Origin: Spirirestis rafaelensis WJT71-NPBG6
Lineage (GTDB): Bacteria > Cyanobacteriota > Cyanobacteriia > Cyanobacteriales > Nostocaceae
NCBI GenBank assembly: GCA_019359015.1
Contig: JAHHID010000018.1
Location: 35,674-99,673, forward strand
Reading direction: 5' to 3'
Length of the DNA: 64,000 bases
Shown: piece after piece, positions 34,741-44,242 of the stretch
Position numbering within the stretch: position 1 is the stretch's first letter
How the letters are laid out: the number at the start of each line of letters is the position of its first letter
Notes under the pieces: generated by a model
What the model was told of the DNA's origin: nothing
The model's input: only the letters and a program-made list of their open reading frames with translations
Database searches by the model: none
Position numbers and translations under genes: made by a program

Positions 34741-35784
34741 TTACATATTGCGAGAACGCCCGCTGAACACACGTTCTAGCTGCTTGAAGTTCTCTAATAC
34801 ACGCCCTGTTCCCAGGACAACACAGCACAAAGGGTCAGCCGCTACGTGGGTGACAATCCCTGTTTCATGACTAACTAGTGTATCCAAACCTTTCAGCAAA
34901 GCGCCACCACCGGCTAACATAATGCCCCGATCAATAATGTCTGCCGCCAGTTCTGGAGGTGTGCGTTCTAGTGTCCGCTTCACAGCCTCAATAATCACTG
35001 AAAGCGGTTCCGCCATACTTTCACGAATTTCTGGACCTTTGATGGTGACAGTGCGCGGTAGCCCAGAGAGCAAGTGTAAACCTCGGACTTCCATCATCGC
35101 TTCTTCGTTTTCATGAGTAGGATAGGCAGAACCAATGCTAATCTTAATATCTTCAGCGGTTCGTTCTCCAATCACCAAGTTATGAACTTTTTTCATATAA
35201 TGCATAATGGCTTCGGTCAGTTCATCACCAGCGATGCGAACTGATTCGGAGATCACCGTACCTTGGAGACTCAAGACTGCAACTTCTGTAGTGCCACCTC
35301 CAATATCGATTATCATGTTTCCAGTCGGTTCAGCAACGGGTAGCCCTGCACCGATTGCCGCTGCTACTGGCTCATCGATTAAATAAACTTCTCTTGCACC
35401 TGCTTGGGTGGCTGCGTCCATTACGGCTCGCCGTTCTACGCCTGTGACTCCACTGGGAATGCCGATGACAATCCGTGGTAAAACCAGAGATCTGCCTTCA
35501 TTTACACGCTGAATAAAGCTTTTTAGCATTAACTCCGCTGTATCGAAGTCAGCGATTACACCATCCCGCAAGGGGCGTACCGCAATCACATTTCCCGGTG
35601 TCCGACCAAGCATTTTTTTGGCTTCTTCTCCAACTGCCAGTGCTACCTTTTCGTTTTGATCGATGGCAACTACTGAAGGCTCTTGAAGTACAATGCCTTT
35701 TCCAGATACATAAACTAGGGTGTTGGCGGTACCGAGGTCGATACCCATATCCCGCGATAAGGAAAATTTACTGAAAAGACCCAC
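34741..35784 (-). CDS. mreB: Rod shape-determining protein MreB (bacterial actin)
   Basis: 347 residues, full length. Actin-fold phosphate-1 motif [15 protein letters not shown], connect-1 [11 protein letters not shown], phosphate-2 [13 protein letters not shown] and the adenosine motif [13 protein letters not shown] are all present. MreB forms ATP-dependent filaments under the membrane that direct cell elongation; in Anabaena it shapes cells along the filament. First gene of mreBCD, divergent from ssb with a 334-bp shared upstream region. The ATG start fits the family N-terminus. Confidence 0.97.
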   Translation of the reverse strand: MGLFSKFSLSRDMGIDLGTANTLVYVSGKGIVLQEPSVVAIDQNEKVALAVGEEAKKMLGRTPGNVIAVRPLRDGVIADFDTAELMLKSFIQRVNEGRSLVLPRIVIGIPSGVTGVERRAVMDAATQAGAREVYLIDEPVAAAIGAGLPVAEPTGNMIIDIGGGTTEVAVLSLQGTVISESVRIAGDELTEAIMHYMKKVHNLVIGERTAEDIKISIGSAYPTHENEEAMMEVRGLHLLSGLPRTVTIKGPEIRESMAEPLSVIIEAVKRTLERTPPELAADIIDRGIMLAGGGALLKGLDTLVSHETGIVTHVAADPLCCVVLGTGRVLENFKQLERVFSGRSRNM

Positions 35785-36118
35785 GCCTCTCTACGCCCCC
35801 TAATATTTAATACTTTTGACAACTACCATAAGAGTGATTTGTCCAGGATTTTATTACGTTTTTTATCCGGAGTCTAGTAAAGTAGACTATTTTCTCAGTA
35901 ATATTTGGGAATTTTTACTATCTCAAATGACTATTACTTTTTGATATTCTCCCGCGATATCAGCATATCCGTATAAAATTTTCGGTAAAATAGAGAAAAT
36001 TTTATCATTTGTTAAGTAATTATAATTGTAAATTATTTAACATACTTTTAATTGCTTTGCAATTCGCTATTATGGAAGTCACGATTAGTAAGTACGCCTG
36101 TACTGAAAGGTAAAAAAT
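35785..36118. other. Divergent promoter region between mreB and ssb
   Basis: AT-rich spacer of 334 bp serving mreB (minus) and ssb (plus). No promoter boxes can be assigned with confidence. GAAAGGTAAAAAAT before the ssb ATG may act as its ribosome site. Confidence 0.5.
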
Positions 36119-36472
36119 ATGAGTATTAACGTTGTGACTCTGGTTGGTCGTGTAGGAACTGACCCAGATATGAAGTATTTTGAGTCAGGTAAAGTTAAGT
36201 GTCGGTTAACACTAGCGGTGAATCGTCGATCGCGCAACAGCGATGAACCTGATTGGTTTACCCTAGAATTATGGGGAAAAACGGCGGAAGTAGCAGGTAA
36301 CTACGTAAAAAAAGGCAAGCAAATCGCCGTTAAAGGTTCCTTAAAGTTCGACTCATGGAGCGATCGCAATACAGGGATCACTCGCTCATCACCAATTATT
36401 CAAGTCGATCAACTAGAATTGTTGGGTTCCAAGCGGGATGCAGATAGCGATATGGGGGATGACAATTTTTAA
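36119..36472 (+). CDS. ssb: Single-stranded DNA-binding protein
   Basis: 117 residues, short for an SSB. The OB-fold has NVVTLVGRVGTDPDMKYFES, CRLTLAVNRRS, PDWFTLELWGKTAEVAGNYV and KKGKQIAVKGSLKFDSW. The tail is reduced to an acidic tip, DSDMGDDNF, which keeps the usual D-D-x-F end used to recruit repair and replication proteins. Filamentous cyanobacteria have several SSB paralogues, and this short type is common there. Cytoplasmic. Confidence 0.93.
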   Translation: MSINVVTLVGRVGTDPDMKYFESGKVKCRLTLAVNRRSRNSDEPDWFTLELWGKTAEVAGNYVKKGKQIAVKGSLKFDSWSDRNTGITRSSPIIQVDQLELLGSKRDADSDMGDDNF

Positions 36473-36476
36473 TAAT

Positions 36477-36511
36477 GGGCATTGGGCATGGGGCATTGGG
36501 CATGGGACATG
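36477..36511 (+). repeat. Short tandem repeat, heptamer GGGCATT/GGGCATG
   Basis: Five heptamers immediately after ssb. A partly complementary run (CAATGCCCATTGTCCCATGCCC) at about 36579-36600 could pair with it to form a long hairpin before the convergent gene. Confidence 0.85.
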
Positions 36512-36607
36512 GAAAGAATCGTATTAGAACGCGTATCACTGTCTTGAGTGTCTCTAATAACTTTTTACTCAATTTTCAATGCCCATTGTCCCATGCCCAA
36601 TCCCCAG

Positions 36608-37354
36608 TTAATAACTAATTTGCAGTGTTACCGATGCGTCTACTTCTTGTTCACCACCAACCACGGGGGTAGAAGCATCTTCTGCTGATAACTTGGCGGT
36701 GCTGCGATAGGCAATAGGTGGTGGGGTCGGTGCATTTGCATTATTAACTTGAATGCTGACTATTTCTTTAGATTTAAAACCTAAAGAAGCAAAAACAGCA
36801 TCAGCTTGCTGTTGAGCTTCTTGGGTAGCTTTTCTGAGTGCTTGTTTTTGCGCTTGAGCGATCGCTTCATCACTAGCCACAAAACTAATACCATTAATCT
36901 GTGTCGCTCCCACTTTTACCGCTTCATCCAACAATGTGCCGGCTTTCTCAGTAGCAATGCGAAAACTTACACTATTTGTAGCCCCATATCCTGTAATTCG
37001 CTGCACATTATTGTTGTAGCTATAAACTGGGTTAAGTCTAATACCCGTGGTTTGTAATTTGTCTACATTGCGGCTTTTAAGCAACCCTACCACGGCTGAT
37101 GACCTCCGGGCAGCCTCTTGTTGTACATCCTGTGCAGTTTTACCCTGAACCTCCACACCTAGATTTACTTGAGACAGAGTTGTCGGAATTGATTCCATCC
37201 CGCGACCAGTAACGGTAAGGGTTCGCAACATTTTTTGTTTTTCTTCTGTCAAACCTGGGTCAACACAACTTATACATGCAACTAAGACAAAAGGCAGTGT
37301 TTTCAACAAGTTGCCAGCATTAAACCGAGAACCGGATAAAACAGTTCTATTCAT
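36608..37354 (-). CDS. SIMPL-domain (DUF541) lipoprotein-like protein
   Basis: About 248 residues from ATG 37354, which has a GAGGAG ribosome site 11 nt upstream; GTG 37366 overlaps that site and is rejected. The N-terminus has a hydrophobic segment ending LVACISC, a possible lipobox. The SIMPL domain follows with LTVTGRGMESIPTTLSQVNL, AARRSSAVVGLLKSRNVDKLQTTGIRL, VSFRIATEKAGTLLDEAVKVGATQINGISF and KALRKATQEAQQQADA-like ALRKATQEAQQQAD. Family members are periplasmic or outer-membrane proteins of uncertain role, some oxidative-stress related. Convergent with ssb. Confidence 0.88.
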   Translation of the reverse strand: MNRTVLSGSRFNAGNLLKTLPFVLVACISCVDPGLTEEKQKMLRTLTVTGRGMESIPTTLSQVNLGVEVQGKTAQDVQQEAARRSSAVVGLLKSRNVDKLQTTGIRLNPVYSYNNNVQRITGYGATNSVSFRIATEKAGTLLDEAVKVGATQINGISFVASDEAIAQAQKQALRKATQEAQQQADAVFASLGFKSKEIVSIQVNNANAPTPPPIAYRSTAKLSAEDASTPVVGGEQEVDASVTLQISY

Positions 37355-37366
37355 ACTTTGTTCCAC

Positions 37367-37800
37367 TCCTCAAACAATTTATAGACGCTTTAACTATGGC
37401 GTCATTAGTGATATGTTCCTACTTTCGCATTGCAATAGTCAAAGGTAGGAGCGGTTACATTTTTTGCAACTGAAAATTGATTCATGAAGAAGGGGAAAGG
37501 GGAAAGGGGAAAGGGTAAAGGTATGGAAATAAATAGCTATTTAAAAAAACTCATGATTTTTATTAACCTTTCCCCTGCAAGGGAAAACTTACCCTTTCAC
37601 GGCAGATGCTCCACTTGGGGAAACCCCAAGACCCTTCGGGTTCACCAGAGCCGGCACGAGGGAAACCCTCCCGCAGTGCTGGATTCACCGCACTGCCTCC
37701 CCTTTAACCCTCTTGTCCCCGACCCTTTCCCCTCTTCAAAAAGCCCTTTTTTCCTTTCCCCTTGGACCCTCCCTTTGGTAAAGGAAGAACAAGTGTTTTG
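37367..37800. other. Gene-free repeat-rich region
   Basis: The region contains a heptamer array GGGGAAA (37492-37519), a pyrimidine-rich mirror of it (37680-37775), and a palindromic insert (CTTGGGGAAACCCCAAG, GACCCTTCGGGTTC) of the Nostocales intergenic-repeat type. The motif TTGCAACTGAAAATTG at 37464 recurs at 43791 and marks the left end of a segmental duplication. Confidence 0.65.
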
Positions 37801-38853
37801 TCAGCGAATTCTGACAAATCCAGCTTTAGTAATCAAATCCTGACCTTGAGGTGTCAGCAGCAAGTCAGCGTATGCTTCTCCCGCTTGCTGATCGCTCTGT
37901 CCATTTTGTTTCACAATCACAAATAACCGCCGAGTCATCGGGTATTCACCGCTTTGAAAGGCAGTTGTATTCAGTTGGTTACGTTGTTGCGGACACTTTT
38001 GCAGGGGAACTAAAGGCAATGCGTAGGGTGGAATCAGTTGTTCTGGTTTACGTCCCAATGGCAAAGCTTTAACACCACATTGTCCAACCACTTGCGGGGC
38101 AGAAGCGTAGAAAATACCGCCGGGATTTTTCGCCACTTCTCTTAAAGCTTGTGTCGTCGTGGAAATAAACTGGACGTTAGCAGCAAGCTGTTTATCTTCT
38201 AAGACATTTTCGACTAGGAATTGGACATTGCCCCCTCCCACTTCCACTCCTTTAGAGTAGAGTGTAATGGCTAAATTTGGACCACCCACTTGTTGCCAGT
38301 TAGTAATTTTGCCAGTATAAATGTCTTTCAGCTGGGCAATAGTTAAACCAGGAATGTTGAGATTGGGGTTAACTGCGATCGCAATGCCATCAATTGCCAC
38401 AGGAATTTCTTTGAGTGTAAAACCTCGCTGTTCTGCCTTCTGGTGTTCCTCATCTTTAATTGAGCGAGATGACTGGGAAAAAGATAGTTGGTTACTCAAG
38501 AGCATTTTGAGACCAGTTCCAGAACTAGATTTACCTGTGGGCGGTTCTGTATAACGTAGTTGAAATTGGGGAAAGCTACTTTGAATTGCAGAATTAACTT
38601 CTTTACGAATGGGTGCCCAAGTAGTACTACCACCATAGTTAAAGAGTCCAGAAGGAATATTTTTCACCTGGGCGAAACTTTCATTATTAGATTTTTCTAT
38701 ATCTTGGGATAGATTCTTATTATTATTAATAGTGGATAGTTTTATAATATTAATATTAGAAATATTAGCTAACCACAGAAATACACCACCTACTAGCCCC
38801 AGTGCGACTAACATAGTCGCTAAGAAAACTGTTATTTGTTTTTTGTCTGTCAT
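37801..38853 (-). CDS. Membrane-anchored PstS-like phosphate-binding protein
   Basis: 350 residues. An N-terminal membrane anchor (FLATMLVALGLVGGVFLWLA) precedes a periplasmic type-2 binding-protein fold: LFNYGGSTTWAPIRKEVN (PstS-type anion loop), GTGLKMLLSNQLSFSQSSR, IAVNPNLNIPGLTIAQLKDIYTG-like IPGLTIAQLKDIYTGKITNW and GGIFYASAPQVVGQC. The loop suggests phosphate or a similar oxyanion. No pst transporter genes are near; instead it follows the PixJ-like receptor gene by 44 bp on the same strand, so a sensory or co-receptor role is possible (inference). A decayed copy lies at 43840-44160. Confidence 0.85.
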   Translation of the reverse strand: MTDKKQITVFLATMLVALGLVGGVFLWLANISNINIIKLSTINNNKNLSQDIEKSNNESFAQVKNIPSGLFNYGGSTTWAPIRKEVNSAIQSSFPQFQLRYTEPPTGKSSSGTGLKMLLSNQLSFSQSSRSIKDEEHQKAEQRGFTLKEIPVAIDGIAIAVNPNLNIPGLTIAQLKDIYTGKITNWQQVGGPNLAITLYSKGVEVGGGNVQFLVENVLEDKQLAANVQFISTTTQALREVAKNPGGIFYASAPQVVGQCGVKALPLGRKPEQLIPPYALPLVPLQKCPQQRNQLNTTAFQSGEYPMTRRLFVIVKQNGQSDQQAGEAYADLLLTPQGQDLITKAGFVRIR

Positions 38854-38897
38854 ATCTGTTTTTTAGTTTGTAATTAATAGGACTATTAATTGAAAAA

Positions 38898-41800
38898 CTA
38901 ATTAACTTTGAATTTAGCCACACTGGCTTGTAAGTTTTCTGAAATATCTACTGTTGTTTGCAGAGAAAGAGAAACTTCGTGAGATGAATTGCTGGTTATT
39001 GCGGATACTTTAGCAATTTCTTTCATAATATTGGTGACTTCGGTAGATGTTTGCACTTGAGATACTGTAGCCGCTGAAATCGACTGCACTAAGTCATCAA
39101 TTTGCTGACACACATCAATAATTTGACTAAAACTTTGTTTGGTATGCCCAACAAGATGTGTGCCTTCAACCACCTGTGCAGTCCCTAATTCCATAGCTTT
39201 GACAACTTCGATGGTTTCAAATTGAATATTGGCGACAATTCCTTCAATTTCACTAGTTGCTGTCGTACACTGACCTGCTAGTGCGGCTACTTGTTCAGAA
39301 ATCACACTAAAACCTTGACCTGCTTCACCAGCACGCACCGCTTCAAGACCAGTGTTGATGGCTAATAAGTTAGTTTGCTGGGCAATCTGGTTAATCAATG
39401 ACAGTATGCGAGAAATTTGTTGCGAAGATTCCCCAAGACGTTTGACTTTTTTAGAAGTTTCTCCTAAGGTTTGTCGCAGATTCACGATATTTTCTACTGT
39501 AAGATTCATTGCCGTGCCTCCAGTTTCCGCAGTGTAAGAGGCATTACGGGCAACTTCTGCGGCAATATTTGCATTTTTTGCCACCGCTTCAATTGAAAGC
39601 TTCATTTGCTCAACAGAATCTAAAGAGTGGTTGATTCCTTCTGCTTGTTTGAGTGCTTCAATTGCAAGTTGATCAATTGCTCCAGAATTTTTGCCGATCG
39701 CTTCATTCACTTCAGTAGAGGTAACTTTTACTTGGGTGACAATTTCTCGCAGACTTTCGACAATAGAATTAAAAAAGTCAGCCACGATGCCTATTTCTCC
39801 AAAAGTAACTTCAGCACGCACTGTCAAGTCACCTCTAGATGCTGCTTCAATCTGCTCGAGCAGTTCTTCTAATTGCAGTTGCAGTTGTTCTTTTTGTTGA
39901 CGTTGCTGTTCGGAAAATATTTCTGCTGCTTCGCGTCCTTCTTTTGTTTCCTCTAAAAGATTGGCTCGGTCTAAACTCAGTCCAACAATTCTGGCGAATT
40001 GCTCAAACAAATCGATTTCAGATTCTTGCCACACACGGGGTTGAGAACACTGATGAGCAATCAATAAGCCTAGCACTTTATCACCCATAAGAATTGGTGC
40101 TACCAAATTAGCTTTGATTGCGAATGGTTGAAGTTGTTGAATGTAACATTGAGTTAGATTGGCTTCGTAAATGTTGTTAATTGCCACAACACGACCTTGA
40201 CGATACTTTTCAATATAATTTGGGAAACAAGGGTCATGAATTTCTGCTCCTATTGCCTGAGGAAATCCAGCAACTACTGATTCAGCGATTATTTTTCCAT
40301 GTAAATTCTCATCGAATTTATAAATAACTGCTCGGTCTGCTTTCAAAGCTTGTCGGATATCTTGAACCGCTAAATGAAAGATATCTTGCAAGTTGAGAGT
40401 TTCAGACAAATGGATGGCAAGGTCTTTCTGTGCTCGCGTTACCTCTAATAAACTGACACGTTCTAAGGTAAGTCCGACTTGAGATGCTAATTGACTCAAG
40501 AAATTAATTTCATATGATTGCCAAACTTGAGGTTCTTTACAGTGATGAGCAATCAAAAAGCCAAATACTTTGTTATTTTTGATAATTGGCGTTATCAAAA
40601 CCGCCTTGATTTGCAAACGTTTCATTAACGTCAGATGTTCCGGAGCAAAGTTCGCTAGAAAGACATTACTAACAGCCAAGACACGACCATTTCTATATTC
40701 TTCTATTAGTTCGGCACTAATACAGGCATCTTCAATTGTCTCTCCAAAAGCTTGAGGGAAGCCAGGAGCAACAGATTCGGCTATGACTTGCCCACTTCCT
40801 TTGTCGCCCAAATGATATATGACTACTCGATCCGCTTTTAGTGCTTCACGAGCTTGTGTTACTGTTATGTTAAATAAATCTTCGGAATAAAGAGATTGGC
40901 GAATCGAGATTAAAGTGTTAGTGAACAACTTTAATTGTTCAGCCTCAGCTGCTTGTTGCTGTAGTAACTCTTGCAATTGGGCTGCCATCTGATTGATGTT
41001 AGAAATCAAAGTAGCCAGTTCGTCTTCACCTTTTATAAAAATACGGGTATCAAGATTGCCTTGACCCAATTTTTTTACCGCCATACTCGCAACCCGAATT
41101 GGCATTGTTAGACGGTGAGCAATAATTGCTGCGATCGCACCTGATAATAATGTTACGGCGATCGTCCCAATCCCCAGTATCTGCAATAATATTCTCGACG
41201 ATGCAAAGGCGATCGCTGTATTGCTACTCAGAGCTAAGTTCCATTTCAAAGGAGGCAAACCCTCTGCTGTTTGCCAAGGCACGTAAGTTAATAATTCCTC
41301 AATATTCTTATTTTTGTTAAACAAAATGCGAGCATTTGCTTTATTTTCTGCTTGCATTTTTTCCCATTCAGGCACCAAGGTTTGAAAATTTTTACCTACG
41401 TCTATATTATCCTCCTTACACAGAAAAATTTTACCGGAAGCATCTATTAATTCATAATCATCTTGACTAATTAAAGGTATATTTAATACCTTTTCTAAAG
41501 ACTTCACAGGTAGAACTGTACGAATGACATAGATAGTTTGATTTGTCTCGCTATCTTTGACAGGAGCAGCCATGTAAATTTTCGGTTGATCTCCAGTTTT
41601 TGTGGTTGAAGGCTGGCTGATATAAGGTGTATTGGTTTTGAGTACTGTTTGAAAATAGTCCTCGTTTTTCTGGTTAGGAATTAATTGTCCTTTTGATTCG
41701 ACAATTAGATTACCATTGAGATCCAACACGGCAATACTCTCATAGGTATTTTGAATAGTTAAATAGTTATTTAACCGTGTTTGCATCTGTTTGCGAGTTA

Positions 41801-42161
41801 TTGTTTCTCTTAATTTACGATTTTGTAAGAATGTCAGATTGGATAGAATCTGAATATCTTCATACCGACTTTGCATAAAACGGTTTAGATTATTTATCAA
41901 AAGATAGGCTTTCCCTTGTTTCTCGGAGATTATTTCCTTTTTTTGTGATTGGCTGGCTACAGAATAAGCGAATGTTCCTATTGCTAATACTGGTACCGTC
42001 CCCAGAGCGACGGTAAAAATAATCGCTTTTCCATATAAATTTATCCGCTTTATGGCTGAAATTACAGAATTGATTGCTATACCATAACGGCTTTTAGGTT
42101 TAAGCAAAGTTTCTTTTTCCGAGCGGACTACAATTGAACAGGACTTACGCAACTGGCACAT
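38898..42161 (-). CDS. PixJ-like methyl-accepting phototaxis receptor (dCache, HAMP, two GAF, HAMP, MCP signalling domain)
   Basis: 1,087 residues. Membrane helices at about 46-68 and 322-348 enclose a periplasmic dCache-like domain. HAMP is about 350-400, GAF1 448-565, GAF2 595-735, a second HAMP 770-808, and the signalling domain reaches the end, with tip NLLAINTGLEAVRAGEAGQG near 931-950. GAF2 has the cyanobacteriochrome features DPCF (643-646, DXCF class) and a canonical-position Cys672 followed by Tyr (QCY), plus LIAHQCSQPRVW. GAF1 lacks both cysteines. The layout equals PixJ/TaxD1, so light-directed signalling to CheA is likely. The first eight residues are encoded by a mobile-element-like palindrome. 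Confidence 0.88.
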   Translation of the reverse strand: MCQLRKSCSIVVRSEKETLLKPKSRYGIAINSVISAIKRINLYGKAIIFTVALGTVPVLAIGTFAYSVASQSQKKEIISEKQGKAYLLINNLNRFMQSRYEDIQILSNLTFLQNRKLRETITRKQMQTRLNNYLTIQNTYESIAVLDLNGNLIVESKGQLIPNQKNEDYFQTVLKTNTPYISQPSTTKTGDQPKIYMAAPVKDSETNQTIYVIRTVLPVKSLEKVLNIPLISQDDYELIDASGKIFLCKEDNIDVGKNFQTLVPEWEKMQAENKANARILFNKNKNIEELLTYVPWQTAEGLPPLKWNLALSSNTAIAFASSRILLQILGIGTIAVTLLSGAIAAIIAHRLTMPIRVASMAVKKLGQGNLDTRIFIKGEDELATLISNINQMAAQLQELLQQQAAEAEQLKLFTNTLISIRQSLYSEDLFNITVTQAREALKADRVVIYHLGDKGSGQVIAESVAPGFPQAFGETIEDACISAELIEEYRNGRVLAVSNVFLANFAPEHLTLMKRLQIKAVLITPIIKNNKVFGFLIAHHCKEPQVWQSYEINFLSQLASQVGLTLERVSLLEVTRAQKDLAIHLSETLNLQDIFHLAVQDIRQALKADRAVIYKFDENLHGKIIAESVVAGFPQAIGAEIHDPCFPNYIEKYRQGRVVAINNIYEANLTQCYIQQLQPFAIKANLVAPILMGDKVLGLLIAHQCSQPRVWQESEIDLFEQFARIVGLSLDRANLLEETKEGREAAEIFSEQQRQQKEQLQLQLEELLEQIEAASRGDLTVRAEVTFGEIGIVADFFNSIVESLREIVTQVKVTSTEVNEAIGKNSGAIDQLAIEALKQAEGINHSLDSVEQMKLSIEAVAKNANIAAEVARNASYTAETGGTAMNLTVENIVNLRQTLGETSKKVKRLGESSQQISRILSLINQIAQQTNLLAINTGLEAVRAGEAGQGFSVISEQVAALAGQCTTATSEIEGIVANIQFETIEVVKAMELGTAQVVEGTHLVGHTKQSFSQIIDVCQQIDDLVQSISAATVSQVQTSTEVTNIMKEIAKVSAITSNSSHEVSLSLQTTVDISENLQASVAKFKVN

Positions 42162-42288
42162 TTATCTGAAAACTGTCACATAGAATTAATATGGCTCTAA
42201 GGTTTATAAATCAATGCTTACAAGCATTTACGGCAAATTGAAATATATGTGCCAGTTGACCTTATATTGTGACGCTTGCGTAAGTCCT
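42140..42288. mobile_element. MITE-like palindrome overlapping the receptor start codon
   Basis: AGGACTTACGCAA (42140-42152) is the reverse complement of TTGCGTAAGTCCT (42276-42288). Inside, ACTGGCACAT (42153-42162) pairs with ATGTGCCAGT (42247-42256). The 149-bp element has no open frame and ends in the GGACTTACGC sequence shared with elements at 48382 and 56391. It contains the annotated ATG (42161) of the minus-strand receptor gene. Confidence 0.75.
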
Positions 42289-43351
42289 ATTGAAAAATCA
42301 CTATTTTTGACTACACCATTTTTGTTATGATTATTTTTAATCTTCATCGTTTAATCCCAGTAATTATCCTCAGTGAATTAGTTTTTGGTAGATGCTACCT
42401 ACTATCAATAATTAAAGACTTAACAAAAGTCTGTCAAGTCAGCCCACTAACAATTTCAACACATACCAATTTAGGTTTGTGAAAAGCTGTTAAAAAACTC
42501 AGATTGTGCTGAGATAATTTTTTTAATGCAAACATACCCAGAGCTGATGCATTACAGATGACCGTTCTTTAAAACTTGAGTTTGCACCGTAAATAGTAGC
42601 TGAAAATTAATCATCTTATTTCAGATAAGAGCAAAGCTTGAAAATCTTTAATTCTTACTCTTTAAATAATCAAGAAGCACTTTCTGTTGTAAGTAAGGTA
42701 ATCATTTAAAAGTAATGGTCTGTGCTGTAATCCTGCGCCATCTTGCTTACAAAAAGGCGATGTCTTCATAATTTTTGAAAGCCTATTCTAATATTGCTTT
42801 GTAGTGGAAAGCTACCCTGAATAATTATGAGTGTCAACTTTACTAATTCTTACAAACAGCAAAGTATTCTAGTTTTTTGCTGAAAATGGCTATAATTCAA
42901 CTTAATAGTAGATATTAAGTATCTTACTACAAATTTCCGAGAATATACGCATAAGAAAAACTTATATTTGTACAATCTAATTATATTCACGTATATAATA
43001 TCACAACATTACTTAACAATAAATTAATTTTTAGATAAATTATATTGTAAAGGTGTATTTTATGGGTATGTCTAATGCTCAATACCTAACTTCAATCTAC
43101 TTAAGATTAAAAGCCATGCTATTAGACAAAATGAAAAGGTAAATATAGTAGTAAAGCAAAAAATAAATTTAAATATTAGCTTAATAAGCTGATAATAAAT
43201 TGACTTAGTTATTAAACAAAATGAAAAGGCAAATATAGTAGTAAAGCAAAAAATAAATTTAAATATTAGCTTAATAACTTGATATTAAATTGACTTAAAA
43301 TTGTCAATATATTAGTTCTGTTAATACAATAAATAATTTGCTATTTGGGAT
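42289..43351. other. Gene-free AT-rich region, partly duplicated
   Basis: No supported gene. 42490-42680 has a diverged copy at 46330-46515 (shared ACTCAGATTGTGCTGAGATAA, itself a small hairpin, and TTTGAAAAT.TTTAATTCTTAC). A 90-bp direct repeat occupies 43121-43300. Confidence 0.65.
43121..43300 (+). repeat. 90-bp direct tandem repeat, two copies
   Basis: 43121-43210 and 43211-43300 align at an exact 90-bp offset with only a few mismatches, sharing for example AATATAGTAGTAAAGCAAAA. The repeat is very AT-rich and ends about 50 bp before the EVE gene. Confidence 0.9.
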
Positions 43352-43777
43352 ATGGCGTATTGGCTGCTAAAAACCGAACCGGATAACTATTCCTACTTTG
43401 ATTTAGAACGAGACGGCAGTACAGTGTGGGATGGTGTAAACAATGCGCTTGCCCTCAAGCATCTACGAACAATGGAAGTTGGGGACTTGGCATTGATTTA
43501 TCACACAGGCAAAGAACGGCAAATCACGGGTGTAGCGAAAATAAGCAGTAAACCTTATGCCGACCCAGCATTGGATGATCTCAAACGGGTGGTTGTAGAT
43601 ATACGAGCAATTAGAAAAGTAGCCCAACCCGTAACGCTAGCTCAAATCAAGCAGGATGTAAATTCCAACTGGGAAAATTTTGACTTGCTACGTCTTCCTC
43701 GATTGTCTGTAGTTCCGGTGTCTGAGCCGCACTGGCAGCGTCTGCTGAAATTAGCAGAGAACGAGCAATTAATTTAA
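43352..43777 (+). CDS. EVE-domain protein
   Basis: 141 residues covering one EVE domain, a PUA-like fold thought to bind modified bases or RNA. Diagnostic segments are AYWLLKTEPDNYSYFDLERD (the family K-T-E-P signature), WDGVNNALALKHLRTMEVGD, IYHTGKERQITGVAKI and LLRLPRLSVVPVS. Stand-alone EVE proteins like this resemble human THYN1 and are found across bacteria, often without operon partners. A degraded partial copy lies at 46600-46812 in the duplicated block. Confidence 0.93.
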   Translation: MAYWLLKTEPDNYSYFDLERDGSTVWDGVNNALALKHLRTMEVGDLALIYHTGKERQITGVAKISSKPYADPALDDLKRVVVDIRAIRKVAQPVTLAQIKQDVNSNWENFDLLRLPRLSVVPVSEPHWQRLLKLAENEQLI

Positions 43778-43839
43778 TATGGCAGATCTTTTGCGACTGA
43801 AAATTGGCTAATAGTTATGAGTTAGTAAAAGAGGATCGG

Positions 43840-44160
43840 GTGTTTTGTTAGCGAATTCTGACAAATCCGGCTTTAGCTATTTTGCTGTAAGCTCCACACC
43901 ATACCCAAAAGGTATGGTGCTGGGATATGTCGGGTGTAATAGCTAAATTTGGATTGCCCAAGAGTTGCCAGTATAAAAGTCTTTAGGCTGGGTGACGGTT
44001 AAATTAAGAATGCTGAGATTGGGGTTAAGTGCGATCGCACTGCCATCAATCACCACATAAATTCCTTTAAGTATAAAACCCGCTGTTCTGCCTTCTGGTA
44101 TTCCTCATGTTTAATTGAGCAAGATAACTGGCAAAAAGATACTTTGTTCTCACAGCATAG
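43840..44160 (-). pseudogene. Decayed copy of the PstS-like gene
   Basis: 43840-43877 matches the 3' end of the intact gene at 37795-37832 (AGCGAATTCTGACAAATCC in both), and 43938-44140 matches 38265-38490, with internal deletions and frameshifts. The middle of the gene is missing. It is in the same orientation as the intact copy and lies just right of the intact EVE gene, as expected for a tandem duplicate. Confidence 0.85.
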
Positions 44161-44242
44161 CTATGAGCAAAAAACTTTATTTATTGCCATACATATCTCT
44201 TTTAAATTTTTTAATCAAAGGTTCATTTTTTTATATTCAGTG

